Shown here: piece by piece, positions 34,734 to 44,537 of the stretch
Layout: the number at the start of each line of letters is the position of its first letter
How positions within the stretch are numbered: position 1 is the first letter of the stretch
NCBI GenBank assembly: GCA_965243385.1
Contig: CBDEUV010000002.1
Coordinates: 3,720,001 to 3,784,000, forward strand
Length of the DNA: 64,000 nt
Reading direction: 5' to 3'
From: JANSYA01 sp965243385
GTDB lineage: Bacteria; Spirochaetota; Leptospiria; Leptospirales; Leptonemataceae
Position numbers and translations under genes: made by a program
Notes under the pieces: generated by a model
The model's input: only the letters and a program-made list of their open reading frames with translations
The model's database searches: none
Told to the model about the DNA's origin: nothing

Positions 34734-34767
34734 ATTTCATTGACATTTGAGTCAATGAAATTAGATT
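34734..34767 (+). promoter_or_regulatory. Promoter with overlapping operator palindrome
   Basis: TTGACA (34740-34745) and TAGATT (34762-34767) with a 16-base spacer form a good sigma-70 promoter. A perfect 11-base inverted repeat, ATTTCATTGAC and GTCAATGAAAT around ATTTGA, spans 34734-34761 and so covers the -35 element and spacer. A repressor of TetR type or similar bound here would block the reductase gene at 34820. Confidence 0.65.
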
Positions 34768-34819
34768 GCCGCCCCGGGTCCTTTGCAACTGGCCCGGGAC
34801 GGCTCAGGGACGGCACGGC

Positions 34820-35719
34820 ATGAATTATTTGATTATCGGCGGCAGCAGCTACTCCGGGAAATGCACGATCCAGGCGATTCGCGAATCGGATCCCCGGGCC
34901 CGCATCATCACCACGACCTCCGGCGAACGGGACGTGGAAGGCGTCGAGCATACGATCCACGGCATCGACCTGGGTCAGGCCGACGCGCCCGAGCGGGTTC
35001 AGGCGGGACTGGCGGGGATTTCGGAGGCCGGTAGCGACGGCGCGATGGGCGGTCCGGCGCTACGGGCTTTGATTTATATTCCGGCGCGCGGGGAAGTCGG
35101 GCTGCCCGCCCGCCTGGCCACGAAAGAGCAGGTCGACGACGCGGTCGCTTACTGCATCACGCCCATGCTCAAGATGATGACCGCGCTCCAGCCAGAATTG
35201 ACTGTATGTTACTCCGGTTTTATTACTATGGATCCGCTGCTGCAGTGTTACGGCGCCATGTCCTTCGTAAAGATCGCCATGGAAGATTTTGTCGTGCGCC
35301 ATAAGGACCGGATGCGTGTGATTCGTTTCGGTATGTTCCCCAGTAATTCGGTGCGGGGAATCGGTCTTCTGGTTCAGCGCAACACCATGCGCAAGCTCTA
35401 CCCCGAGTTCGCCGTGATGTATGATGAGTGGAAAGCGTCCGGTAAGAAATTCATCGATTTCTTCTACGATAAAAACTACGTCTTTGAGGAGAAGACATAC
35501 TCTCACGTGAGCGAGAAACCCTTTCGGCCCACAAACGAGCAGGATATCGTCGACGGCGTAAAGCTCGCGCTCGATACGCAGGGGAATTCCGCACCGATCG
35601 TAAACGTGCTCGGCAGCTGGCTCTGGACTGACGACGCGATGCCTGAATTGCCGCCGATCTTCGCCGAAAAGGCCGACCTGATGCCCCGCGACCTGGAGCG
35701 CCATCTGGCGCCAGTGTAA
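34820..35719 (+). CDS. NAD(P)-binding Rossmann-fold protein, epimerase/enoyl reductase-like
   Basis: A 299-residue short-chain dehydrogenase/reductase-superfamily protein. It begins YLIIGGSSYSGKCTIQAI, a dinucleotide-binding start with GGSSYSGK. A Tyr-x3-Lys-like pair occurs in YGAMSFVK, the arrangement of extended SDR enzymes. The C-terminal part (EKTYSHVSEKPFRPTNEQDIVDG) is typical of neither simple epimerases nor GDP-sugar enzymes. ATG 34820 follows AGGGA at 9-10 bases. It is the only gene behind the operator-controlled promoter, so it may respond to a small-molecule signal. The substrate is unknown; fatty-acid metabolism is a guess. Confidence 0.65.
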   Translation: MNYLIIGGSSYSGKCTIQAIRESDPRARIITTTSGERDVEGVEHTIHGIDLGQADAPERVQAGLAGISEAGSDGAMGGPALRALIYIPARGEVGLPARLATKEQVDDAVAYCITPMLKMMTALQPELTVCYSGFITMDPLLQCYGAMSFVKIAMEDFVVRHKDRMRVIRFGMFPSNSVRGIGLLVQRNTMRKLYPEFAVMYDEWKASGKKFIDFFYDKNYVFEEKTYSHVSEKPFRPTNEQDIVDGVKLALDTQGNSAPIVNVLGSWLWTDDAMPELPPIFAEKADLMPRDLERHLAPV

Positions 35720-35790
35720 CATAGATCATATTCATCGTGGAGATTTTTTGATTTACCTTTCCGTATTTTCGGTTCGCATCCTTAATTGTC

Positions 35791-36216
35791 ATGATTACCT
35801 GGGGAGCAGAGTACGAGCTTGGAATTCCGAAGGTCGACGGGCAACACCGCGTGCTCGTCATGCTGATCAATCGCCTCGAAGGATTGCGTGATTCCGATGG
35901 GGCGATTGAGCGCGACCTGGAAGAAATCCTGAAGCACCTCGAAGAGTACGTGCGTACGCACTTCGCCGATGAAGAGCGTCTGATGAAAGATTTCGGCTAT
36001 GCTGATACGGCCGAGCACATCGCGGAACACAGAAATTTCGAAGACTATATCGCGCAATTGCGCAACGACTTTAAGGCCGGGCAGGACGACGTTCTGGAAA
36101 AGCTTTCGGAATTCCTGGGCGGCTGGCTGACGCACCACATCCTGGAAATCGATCAGGGTTATGTCGACGACTTTCGTGCCCGCAGTATCTTGAAAGAGGC
36201 CGTGGCGAAAGGCTGA
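35791..36216 (+). CDS. Bacteriohemerythrin
   Basis: A 141-residue non-haem di-iron oxygen-binding protein. The complete ligand set is seen: His19 (DGQH), His57 and Glu61 (HFADEE), His76 and His80 (HIAEH), His116 with Asp121 (THHILEID). It may store or sense O2 in the cytoplasm. It is a single-domain protein. Its neighbours, an NAD-binding reductase and RtcB, give no functional hint. Confidence 0.93.
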   Translation: MITWGAEYELGIPKVDGQHRVLVMLINRLEGLRDSDGAIERDLEEILKHLEEYVRTHFADEERLMKDFGYADTAEHIAEHRNFEDYIAQLRNDFKAGQDDVLEKLSEFLGGWLTHHILEIDQGYVDDFRARSILKEAVAKG

Positions 36217-36259
36217 CCCTGCTCGATTCCCGATAGAAACTCTGCCTGTTATCTCAGAG

Positions 36260-36508
36260 GTCAATCTAACGACCGGAGCGCTCACACCTGTAGGCGGCAG
36301 TCCTTTCGCGGCGGCCTTCCCTCAAACCCTGTGCTTTGAACCCGGCGGCTCGTACCTCTTCAGCATCAGTTCAAGCGCGACTGCGGGAGTGGACGTCTTT
36401 CGCTGGAATTCGACGAGCGGCGATTTGAGCGCCGGGCCTGCGAGCCCGCATAGTTTCGGCAATGGTCCGCACCAGGCCGCTTTTTTCACCGAAAGCGCGG
36501 GTCAGTGA
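36260..36508 (+). pseudogene. Remnant of a beta-propeller (lactonase/YncE-like) gene, C-terminal end
   Basis: In this otherwise gene-free stretch one frame is open from before 36260 to TGA 36506-36508 and reads LTPVGGSPFAAAFPQ, FEPGGSYLFSISS, VDVFRWNSTSGDLS and AGPASPHSFG. This is the repeat pattern of seven-bladed beta-propeller proteins (strand, tG.Lt.v.gSPf). No start codon or ribosome site exists for the full segment, and upstream is the hemerythrin gene, so it is probably the tail of a deleted gene. About 1.5 blades are left. Confidence 0.6.
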
Positions 36509-36708
36509 CGCCTGCGCTGAGTCGTGTCCCGCTTCAGGCGGGGCGCGGAATATGTTTCAGATTGCGGTTTGAGCGGGCGATCAGCTTTCGTACGTCTGTC
36601 CAACCCGGACCCCGGAAAGGCGAAGACTGTTTGTTTTTCTGGAGGATTTTTTCCAGAGTGGCATGCGCGTCCTGGTGTACACCGACGACTCGATCAAGAG
36701 CGACAATC

Positions 36709-37950
36709 ATGAGCGAAACGACAGTCGAAAACTATAACGTATTGCGAAGCGATACCGGTGGTCTGGTGAAAGCCTGGACGAAGGGTGTGCCATTTGAAGA
36801 CGAAGCTCGCAAGCAGCTTTTAAATGCGGCCGCTATGCCGTTCATTCACAAATGGGTGGCGGCCATGCCCGATGTACATCTGGGGCTGGGCGCGACGGTG
36901 GGTAGCGTGATTCCGACCGTCGGCGCGGTTATTCCGGCGGCGGTCGGCGTCGACATAGGCTGCGGAATGATGGCTGTTCAGACCAGCCTGTCCGCGAAGG
37001 ATCTGCCGGATAACCTCCGCGAGATGCGCAGCGCGATCGAAGCGGCAGTGCCGCACGGTCGTACGGACAACGGCGGCCGTAACGACCGCGGCGCCTGGGG
37101 CGACGTTCCGGAGAATATTGTTACGGAGTGGAATAATATTCTGAAAAACGATTTCGAAAAGATGGCGGCCAAACACAAGAAGCTCGCGAAAGCGAATACC
37201 GTAAAACATCTCGGAAGCCTCGGAACCGGAAATCATTTTATCGAAGTGTGTCTGGATGAAGCGGAACAGTTATGGTTCATGCTGCACAGCGGATCGCGCG
37301 GGATCGGCAATCGCATCGGCACCTATTTTATCGAACTGGCGAAACAGGATATGCGCCGTTATCACATCAACCTGCCGGATAAAGACCTCGCCTATTTACC
37401 CGAGGGCACCGATTATTTCGACGACTACGTCGAAGCGGTAACCTGGGCGCAGGATTTCGCTTTTCGTAATCGACGAATCATGATGGAGCGGGTCATCGCG
37501 GCGGTTGAAAAGTGTTCGGGGATTCCTCCCTTTCAGGCGCAGCTCAAGGCGGTGAATTGCCATCACAACTACGTGTCGCGCGAATTCCACTATGGGAAGA
37601 ATGTGCTCGTAACTCGTAAAGGCGCGGTTCGCGCGCGTCAGGGCGATCTGGGAATCATTCCCGGGAGCATGGGCGCGCGCTCGTTTATCGTGCGCGGAAA
37701 GGGCAATCCGGAAAGCTTTCATTCGTGCAGCCACGGCGCCGGCCGCGTAATGTCGCGGACCGCTGCGAAAAAGCGATTCACGCTCGAAGACCACAAACAG
37801 GCGACGGCCCGGGTCGAGTGTCGCAAAGACAAAGACGTGATCGATGAAACGCCCGCGGCCTACAAGCCGATCGACGCGGTCATGGAAGCGCAGCGCGATC
37901 TGGTCGAGATCGTGCATACGCTGCGCCAGGTCGTTTGCGTAAAAGGATGA
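36709..37950 (+). CDS. rtcB: RNA-splicing ligase RtcB
   Basis: Joins 2',3'-cyclic-phosphate or 3'-phosphate RNA ends to 5'-OH ends with GTP and Mn2+. It has 413 residues. Conserved elements: GVDIGCGMMA (metal Cys), LGTGNHFIEV, HSGSRGIGN, VNCHHNYVSREFH and SCSHGAGRVMSR, which holds the guanylylated His. ATG 36709 is used; the open frame to 36505 is upstream of the conserved start. No rtcA, rtcR or prfH gene flanks it, so stress-linked control of the E. coli sort is not visible. Convergent with the Lhr-type helicase. Confidence 0.96.
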   Translation: MSETTVENYNVLRSDTGGLVKAWTKGVPFEDEARKQLLNAAAMPFIHKWVAAMPDVHLGLGATVGSVIPTVGAVIPAAVGVDIGCGMMAVQTSLSAKDLPDNLREMRSAIEAAVPHGRTDNGGRNDRGAWGDVPENIVTEWNNILKNDFEKMAAKHKKLAKANTVKHLGSLGTGNHFIEVCLDEAEQLWFMLHSGSRGIGNRIGTYFIELAKQDMRRYHINLPDKDLAYLPEGTDYFDDYVEAVTWAQDFAFRNRRIMMERVIAAVEKCSGIPPFQAQLKAVNCHHNYVSREFHYGKNVLVTRKGAVRARQGDLGIIPGSMGARSFIVRGKGNPESFHSCSHGAGRVMSRTAAKKRFTLEDHKQATARVECRKDKDVIDETPAAYKPIDAVMEAQRDLVEIVHTLRQVVCVKG

Positions 37951-37993
37951 ACGCCGACTGGATTTCGATCGATGGTGGACGCTCAGCGATTCG

Positions 37994-40900
37994 CTAACTC
38001 TGTAGCGCCGCGAAGATTCGGTCGTGCTCGTCGCGAGTCACGGCCTGGTGGTACTCCAGTTCGCCGCCTTCATACGTGGCGATATGCCGTCCCGCCTGCA
38101 GCACCAGGCGCGTATTGCGATTCGCGGGAACCCGCTCGCCTTCGGTCAGTATGCCGATCAGATTCAGCGGATCGGCCGCCGAAAGAATCACGAAGCGGTC
38201 GGTCGAATCGTCTGTTTGGTCCGCCGGATCCCCTGCAAGGCGATCGCGCAGGCGGCGTAGATCTTCGACGACCGCGGGTAACGCGAATTGTTCGCCGCTC
38301 ACGCCGCTAATAAAGCGACCGCCGCGGATTTCGCCGCGCGCTTCCAGATTGCGAAAGATCGGCGTGAGTTCGCCCCAGGCCGGCGCCAGAGTTTCGCGGG
38401 CCAGTATATCGCGACACACGACTCCGTAGCGCTCCAGCAGAGACTGCGCCCAACGACGCCGGCGTTCTTCGCTTTCGATCGCAGGCAGAGGGCCCGGAAA
38501 AATAGCGACCCGCCCCCGCGGACTGTGGTTCCGGCGAATGCGATCGCGGCGGCGAAAAGCCGGCGATACGTAGGCCCGCAGCGTCGCGAAGCCGTCGGCG
38601 GTAATACGGCCTTTGCGCGCGAGTTCTCCCAGACCGCGGTCCAGATCCGAAGCTCCGAGGGTCGCGCGGGCTCTTAACTCGGTCGCGAACTGAGCGCCGT
38701 GCGTCTCCAGCGCTTCGAAGATGCGTGCGGCCCTGGGGCTGATCGCCGGCGTCTGTCGCCCGTCCTGTTCGGGATAGATCCACTCCAGGTCTTCGCGTAG
38801 CGCGAAGGCGAAGGGGATCGTGCGCGACATGCCGGTCACCCTGCGCGTTTCGCCGGAGCGTTCGCCGGCCGGCGCCCCGTCGTTTCGCGTTTCGTTTGTG
38901 GATTCAGCTTTTGTTTCGCCGGCGGGCGCTCGCATTCGGCCGTAGGTCAAGACGCCTGAAAGACACAGCTCGTCGAGCCAGCGCGGATCATAATCCGCCA
39001 CGCGATTCGGCAGAATCGAGGCTTCCCATTCGCCCGCGGCGGTTTCGAATCCCTGCAACTGGAGCAAGGCCGCCAGCAGACCGTCCTTGCCCCGGTAGCG
39101 GGCGTCGGGCAGGACCCGGTGGCGATCGATAATATAAGCCAGGTATTCGCGCGGTGAAACCGGACGGATACGGTCCCGCAGACCGCTCAGAGTCAGGCGA
39201 TGAATGCGCTGCAGCAGCCGGCGGTCGCACCACTGGACGTCGTCGACATCGCGCTTCCAGCGGCCGCGCAGAGCGGCGCCACTGGCTTCGATCGCTTCGA
39301 GGTGAGTTTCCAGGCCTTCGCGCGCGAAACCCAGGAGGCCGGCCAGATCGTCCGCCGTCTGCATCGGGCGCAGCGCGAGCTGGCCGCTCAGTAGATAGGC
39401 CTTCGCCTGAATCGAATCCGGCGCTTCGTCGAGTCGCGCCGGCGCCGCGAAAGCGGATTGCGTTTCGCCGGCGGGTAAGGAAAAACAATCGTCGCCGGCC
39501 TGCGGATACGCTGCGCGAAGCAGATCCAGTTTCTCGATGGCGAACCAGTAGCGGCGCGATGCGTCGAGTTGCAGCTCACCCGCGCGCCCCGTGCGAAAGA
39601 GTTCTCTATAATAATCGTCCCAGTCGCTCGCTTCGCCCTCGGCCGCGGGCAGCACCCCCATCGTATACAGGGCGTCGTGCAATTCGTCCGCGTCGCGCGC
39701 GACCGGCCAGGCTTCGCGGGCCACCTGCGCGATGGCCTCATCGTCGAGCCAGGTCAGATCGCGCATTTCTTCGATAGGCAGACTCCGCCGCTGGCTGAGA
39801 GCGCGGGTGCGCCGGTCGAGTAACTCCGCGTCGTCGAGAAATGCGTATGGGCGGGCGTTCAGTCGTTCGTAGGCGAAGGGCGACGGTTCGCGGGTGTCGC
39901 GCGCCGAGAGCATGATGCGTTTCGATTGAATTTCGGAGAGCACGCCCGAGAGTCCCCGGAGGTCGGCCGCGTCGGTCAGGCAGTCGCGCATGGTTTCGCG
40001 CACTAACGGATGGTCCGGTAATTCGATGTCGCCGGTAATATGTTCGAAGCACTGGGTGCTCGCCGGAAAAACCGAAGTGAGCAGATCGTCGCCCCGCATA
40101 CGCTGCAAAGCCGGAGCGATGCGTTTGCCCATGCGATTGCGCAGGACCGCCAGGGAACGATTCGCGTTCCACTGCCAGCGCGTACGAAAGAACGGCACCT
40201 GCAGGAATGCCTGCTCTAAGAGCGGACGCACGTTTTCGGGCGTGAGAAAACCAAAGAGCTGTTCGATTGGAAAGCTCTGGTTCGGACCGAGCGAGAGCAC
40301 CACCCCGTCGTCGTCGGCGGAGGCCTGCAATTCGAAGTCGAAGCTCCGGCAAAAACGTTTGCGTAACGCGAGGCCCCAGGCGCGATTGATGCGCGTACCG
40401 AAGGGCGCGTGAATGACGAGTTGCATGCCGCCCGTGTCGTCGAAGAATCGTTCGAATACAACCTGGCGCTGGGTCGGCACGATGCCCAGAGCGGCCTGCT
40501 GTACGGCCACGTATTCAACGGCCTGTCGATTCGCGTGCGGGCTGTCGCCGCATTCTATATTGAGCCATTCGCTCGCCCGGGCGATATCGGGCTCCGGCAA
40601 GCCTCCATCGTCTGCCGCGGCATCGTGTTTTAATTCGATCGCAATCGCTTCGCGCAATTCGGAAACCGCGGTCGATAACTCGAGAGTTCTGCCGGGGGCT
40701 TCGCCGAACCAGAAGGGCATGCCGGGCGGAGCGCCGTGGGCGTCGCGAACCGAAACCGTCAGGCCGCGAGTGTGAATGATCTGCCAGGAAGTATTGCCCA
40801 GTAAAAAGACAGTGCCCGCGCCGATTTCAGTGGCGAAGTCTTCGTCCAGAGTCCCGACGAAGGTATTGTCCTCGACGTTGATTACGCGATAGAGCGGTTG

Positions 40901-42526
40901 TTCGGGAATCGCTCCGCCGCTGGTCAGCGCGACGATGCGCGCGCTGCGACGGGCCCGGAGTCGACCGTTAATCGCGTCGTGATAAATATAGGCGATCGGC
41001 CGGTGCTGTTCGCCGTAGCCTCTTGCGAGCATATCGACGACTTCGTCGAATTCACGCCGCGAAAGCGAGCGGTACGGATAAGCGCGCCGAAAGTATTGAA
41101 ATAGATCGTCCACGCTCCATTCTTCGCAGGCGACCGCGGCTACGATTTGCTGCGCGAGAATATCGAGCGGGCTTTCGGGAATTACGACCGGATCCAGGCG
41201 GCCCATCTTGATGGCGCGAATCAGCGCCAGGGATTCCAGCAATTCGTCGCGGGTCAGAGCGAAGAGCCGGCCTTTCGGCAGAGCACCGACCGCGTGACCG
41301 GAGCGGCCCACTCGCTGTAAAAATGCGGCGATGCTACGCGGCGAACCAATCTGGCAGACCAGATCCACGTGACCGATGTCGATGCCCAGTTCGAGACTCG
41401 CGGTCGCGACGATCGCACGCAGCTTGCCGGCCTTCAGGCGCTCTTCGGCTTTCAGACGCGTCTCTTTGGAGAGGCTGCCGTGATGGCTGGCCACGGCTTC
41501 TTCGCCGAGTCGCAGCCGTAGATGATGCGCGATGCGTTCGGCCATGGTCCGCGAGTTTACGAAGAGGATTGTGCTCTGATGCGATTCAATGAGTTCGCAC
41601 AGACGTTCGTGCACTTCCGCCCACTGCTCGTGCGAACATACAGCCGAGAGTTCGGACGGTGGAACTTCGACCGCCAGATCCAGTTCGCGTATATGCCCCG
41701 TATCCACGATCACGCAGGGCCGCACCTGCGCTTCGCAGTCGGTTTGCGCCGCGTCTTGAGATATATTCGGTTCGCTCGCAGCCGGAAAGCGCACGCCGGT
41801 CAGGAACGCGGCGATCATTTCGATGGGCTTTTGCGTGGCGCTCAGGCCGATGCGCTGGGGTCCTGTGCGGCGCTTTCCGGTCGTGGCAGTCAGATGGTGC
41901 AATCGTTCCAGCGAAAGCGCGAGGTGCGAACCGCGTTTGTCGCGGGCGGCGGCATGAATCTCGTCGACGATTACGGTTTCCACGTCGCCTAAAACTCGAC
42001 GGCTGCGATCCGCCGTGAGCATCAAGTAGAGCGACTCCGGAGTCGTTACGAGAATATGCGGCGGTTTGCGCACGATCGCGGCACGCCGGCTCGCGGGCGT
42101 ATCGCCGGTGCGCACTTCGACTCGAATCTCCGGCAGATCGTAGCCGGCCGTAACCGCCAGCTCCTGAATTTCGCGCAGGGGTTCCTGCAGATTTTTTTGA
42201 ATATCATTCGAAAGCGCTTTCAGCGGGGAAACGTATACGATACGGGTTTCAGGCGGCAGCTCGTTCGACTCAAGCCCGCGGCGCACCAGACCGTCGATCG
42301 CGCACAAAAAAGCCGCCAGGGTTTTACCGGAGCCGGTCGGCGCCGCAATCAGGGTATCCTGCCCCGAATAAATGGCCGGCCAGCCCTGAGCCTGGGCTTC
42401 GGTCGCATGTGGAAAACGCGTGCGAAACCATTCGCGCACGATCGGGTGAAAGCGTTCGAGCGTGCTTGCAAGCGTCGCACCCTGCATAGCAGACGGGTCC
42501 CGGGAATCTTGTACGGAAGAGCTCAC
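37994..42526 (-). CDS. lhr: Lhr-family ATP-dependent helicase, full length
   Basis: A superfamily-2 DNA/RNA helicase of 1510 residues, the long Lhr form. Helicase core: Walker A APTGSGKT near 62-69, PLKALSND, VVTTPESLYLM-like motif, VDEIH (motif II), LSATQKP (motif III), then motif V/VI region (ATASLELGIDIGHVDLV, QRVGRSGH). The C-terminal half carries the winged-helix, Lhr-specific beta and C-terminal domains (LHR-CTD) expected in bacterial Lhr, implicated in DNA repair. The coding start is GTG 42526; ATG 42487 is a later alternative. It converges on rtcB with 43 bases between the stops. Confidence 0.92.
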   Translation of the reverse strand: MSSSVQDSRDPSAMQGATLASTLERFHPIVREWFRTRFPHATEAQAQGWPAIYSGQDTLIAAPTGSGKTLAAFLCAIDGLVRRGLESNELPPETRIVYVSPLKALSNDIQKNLQEPLREIQELAVTAGYDLPEIRVEVRTGDTPASRRAAIVRKPPHILVTTPESLYLMLTADRSRRVLGDVETVIVDEIHAAARDKRGSHLALSLERLHHLTATTGKRRTGPQRIGLSATQKPIEMIAAFLTGVRFPAASEPNISQDAAQTDCEAQVRPCVIVDTGHIRELDLAVEVPPSELSAVCSHEQWAEVHERLCELIESHQSTILFVNSRTMAERIAHHLRLRLGEEAVASHHGSLSKETRLKAEERLKAGKLRAIVATASLELGIDIGHVDLVCQIGSPRSIAAFLQRVGRSGHAVGALPKGRLFALTRDELLESLALIRAIKMGRLDPVVIPESPLDILAQQIVAAVACEEWSVDDLFQYFRRAYPYRSLSRREFDEVVDMLARGYGEQHRPIAYIYHDAINGRLRARRSARIVALTSGGAIPEQPLYRVINVEDNTFVGTLDEDFATEIGAGTVFLLGNTSWQIIHTRGLTVSVRDAHGAPPGMPFWFGEAPGRTLELSTAVSELREAIAIELKHDAAADDGGLPEPDIARASEWLNIECGDSPHANRQAVEYVAVQQAALGIVPTQRQVVFERFFDDTGGMQLVIHAPFGTRINRAWGLALRKRFCRSFDFELQASADDDGVVLSLGPNQSFPIEQLFGFLTPENVRPLLEQAFLQVPFFRTRWQWNANRSLAVLRNRMGKRIAPALQRMRGDDLLTSVFPASTQCFEHITGDIELPDHPLVRETMRDCLTDAADLRGLSGVLSEIQSKRIMLSARDTREPSPFAYERLNARPYAFLDDAELLDRRTRALSQRRSLPIEEMRDLTWLDDEAIAQVAREAWPVARDADELHDALYTMGVLPAAEGEASDWDDYYRELFRTGRAGELQLDASRRYWFAIEKLDLLRAAYPQAGDDCFSLPAGETQSAFAAPARLDEAPDSIQAKAYLLSGQLALRPMQTADDLAGLLGFAREGLETHLEAIEASGAALRGRWKRDVDDVQWCDRRLLQRIHRLTLSGLRDRIRPVSPREYLAYIIDRHRVLPDARYRGKDGLLAALLQLQGFETAAGEWEASILPNRVADYDPRWLDELCLSGVLTYGRMRAPAGETKAESTNETRNDGAPAGERSGETRRVTGMSRTIPFAFALREDLEWIYPEQDGRQTPAISPRAARIFEALETHGAQFATELRARATLGASDLDRGLGELARKGRITADGFATLRAYVSPAFRRRDRIRRNHSPRGRVAIFPGPLPAIESEERRRRWAQSLLERYGVVCRDILARETLAPAWGELTPIFRNLEARGEIRGGRFISGVSGEQFALPAVVEDLRRLRDRLAGDPADQTDDSTDRFVILSAADPLNLIGILTEGERVPANRNTRLVLQAGRHIATYEGGELEYHQAVTRDEHDRIFAALQS

Positions 42527-42631
42527 GCCTTCAAAGAAAGTCGGGCGCCGCAGTCGCTGGCAACCAGAATTCGAATCGTCATGCCGGGAGTGCGTCAGGC
42601 GTGCTGCGCAGTATTACTGCATACGAAATAC

Positions 42632-44425
42632 TTATAACTGAAACTGCGCGGTGTTGCGGGTCAGTTCGGCGGACTTGTCGCGAATCTCTTCGGAGTGTCC
42701 GCGCAGATCCCCGGCGACCTGAGTGACCGACTCCGTGCGTTCGGACAACAGTTTCAGGAGATCGAGTATTTCCTGGAAGGCCTGGGACTGCTCGCGCGTG
42801 GACTCGGCGATCGAATGCGCCTGACGATTCACTTTTTGAAAGGTACTCTGCATCGTTTCGCCCGCGAGTTTCTGGGAGCGCGCGCGTTCGCCGAGCTGCG
42901 CGAAGAGCGTCAAACGATCGGAGATTTCCTGGATATAGTCGATCATTGTACGCGACGCCGCGTTGACCTGATGGATTCCCGAGGCGATTGTATCCGAGGC
43001 GTTTTTGGTCAGCCCCTGGATCGTGGATAGATAGCTCTGGGTGCGTTCGGCCAGGCGCGAGATTTCCGAGGCGACGACCGCGAAGCCGCGACCATGTTCG
43101 CCCGCCCGCGCGGCTTCAATCGACGCGTTCAGCGCCAGAAGTCCGACCTGGTCGGCGATGTCCGCGATGCTTTTCACCGAGTTGATGATCTCGCCGGTCG
43201 CCCGGCCGACCGTTTGCATGCTGTCGATCGAATCGGACATCATCTGCTGGCCGCTGCTCGCGCGATCGCGCGTACTTTCAATCGAGGCGATGGCGTTCGT
43301 CGTTTCCGCGACCGTCGTTTCCAGTTCCGTGGACAATCGTATGAGGGCGTCCTCGGCCTGGTTTACGGCCCGGCTTTGATCTCCGGAATGTTCGGCGATC
43401 GTGGCCGCGACCTGGCCGGCCTCTTCGATCGCGGCGCTGATCTCTTCGATAGCGGCGGCGTTTTCGCTGGTTTCGCCGGCCAGCAGATTGCCGGCCTGCG
43501 AAAGTTTCGAAGAACGGCCGGATAGATCGCCGGCCGTCATGCCCATGGACAGCGTCGTAGTTCGCAGAGTCGCCCCCAGGCGCGTAATGCTCTGGGCGAG
43601 ATAGCTGACTTCGTCGGAGCCGAGCGCCGGCATGGTCGCGCGCAGATCGCCGTCGATGATGCGCTCCAGAGATTCCTGGGAGGTGCGTAGATTCGCGCGA
43701 ATGCTCGCGGCGTAGGCGCCGGCCGTCGCGACGCCGCAGGCCAGCAGAAATAGTGAGAGGGCCGCGAAATGCGGCCATGGATGCTCAAGGCCGAGATCAT
43801 CGCCCGCGTAGCCGGAGGCGGCGAAGGTCCCCAGGACGCCCAGAGCCGCGATCATTATAGAGAGCTGAGTCCACTGGGCCCGATAGCGAATCGAAAGGCG
43901 GACGATGTCTTTGCGTTCCAGTTGAACCGCGGCGATTTCAGGACGTTGCAGGTACTGCGTAAAATAGCGTTCAGCGAAAAAATAATACAGGGCCGCGGAC
44001 ATGGGCGCGCAAATCGGCACCAGCGCGCCGAAGACCACCAGCAATTGCGCGTCCACCCCCGTGATAGGCCACAGAATCAGCGGATGCGTGCTCATTCCCA
44101 GCAGCCAGCGAAAAGCGATATTAGCGGCCTCGTAGCCAGGGGCCCGCAGGAGATGCAGCTTAAGGCGGCGGGCCTCTTCGTTGGTGAGCGGATTCGCGTC
44201 GTCGCCTTTCGCGAGCAGCGGCCGGCAGGGGCGTACGACGGAATAATAGCGCAACAAATTGCCGACGCCCATCGTAACGACGATCGCCGCCGGCAGCGTT
44301 AGAATCCAGAAAAGGCGGGTCTGTTCTTCGTCGAGTCCGGAAAAAATAAGCAAATAATAGACTGCAAGCCCGACCGGCAGCGTGTAAACGACCAGGTCCA
44401 GGCGGAGTATCAGCGCGCGCATCAT
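42632..44425 (-). CDS. Methyl-accepting chemotaxis protein with multi-pass membrane sensor
   Basis: A 597-residue chemoreceptor. About six membrane segments in the first 250 residues replace the usual periplasmic ligand domain, and a HAMP-like link (LRATMPALGSDEVSYLAQSI) follows. The signalling hairpin tip is present (VGLLALNASIEAARAGEHGRGFAVVASEISRLAE). No CheB/CheR pentapeptide at the C-terminus. An AT-rich region upstream (44426-44537) should contain its promoter, but I cannot settle on one. Leptospirales have many such receptors with multi-TM sensors. Confidence 0.93.
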   Translation of the reverse strand: MMRALILRLDLVVYTLPVGLAVYYLLIFSGLDEEQTRLFWILTLPAAIVVTMGVGNLLRYYSVVRPCRPLLAKGDDANPLTNEEARRLKLHLLRAPGYEAANIAFRWLLGMSTHPLILWPITGVDAQLLVVFGALVPICAPMSAALYYFFAERYFTQYLQRPEIAAVQLERKDIVRLSIRYRAQWTQLSIMIAALGVLGTFAASGYAGDDLGLEHPWPHFAALSLFLLACGVATAGAYAASIRANLRTSQESLERIIDGDLRATMPALGSDEVSYLAQSITRLGATLRTTTLSMGMTAGDLSGRSSKLSQAGNLLAGETSENAAAIEEISAAIEEAGQVAATIAEHSGDQSRAVNQAEDALIRLSTELETTVAETTNAIASIESTRDRASSGQQMMSDSIDSMQTVGRATGEIINSVKSIADIADQVGLLALNASIEAARAGEHGRGFAVVASEISRLAERTQSYLSTIQGLTKNASDTIASGIHQVNAASRTMIDYIQEISDRLTLFAQLGERARSQKLAGETMQSTFQKVNRQAHSIAESTREQSQAFQEILDLLKLLSERTESVTQVAGDLRGHSEEIRDKSAELTRNTAQFQL

Positions 44426-44537
44426 AACGAGTCAAAGCGTCGAGTCGGCCGCTCATCGCTGCAAATGTTTTTCTAAATTTTAATGATAATATTGTGCAAA
44501 TATTCGCCGAAATCAGATTTGTGTTTAATTATTGATG

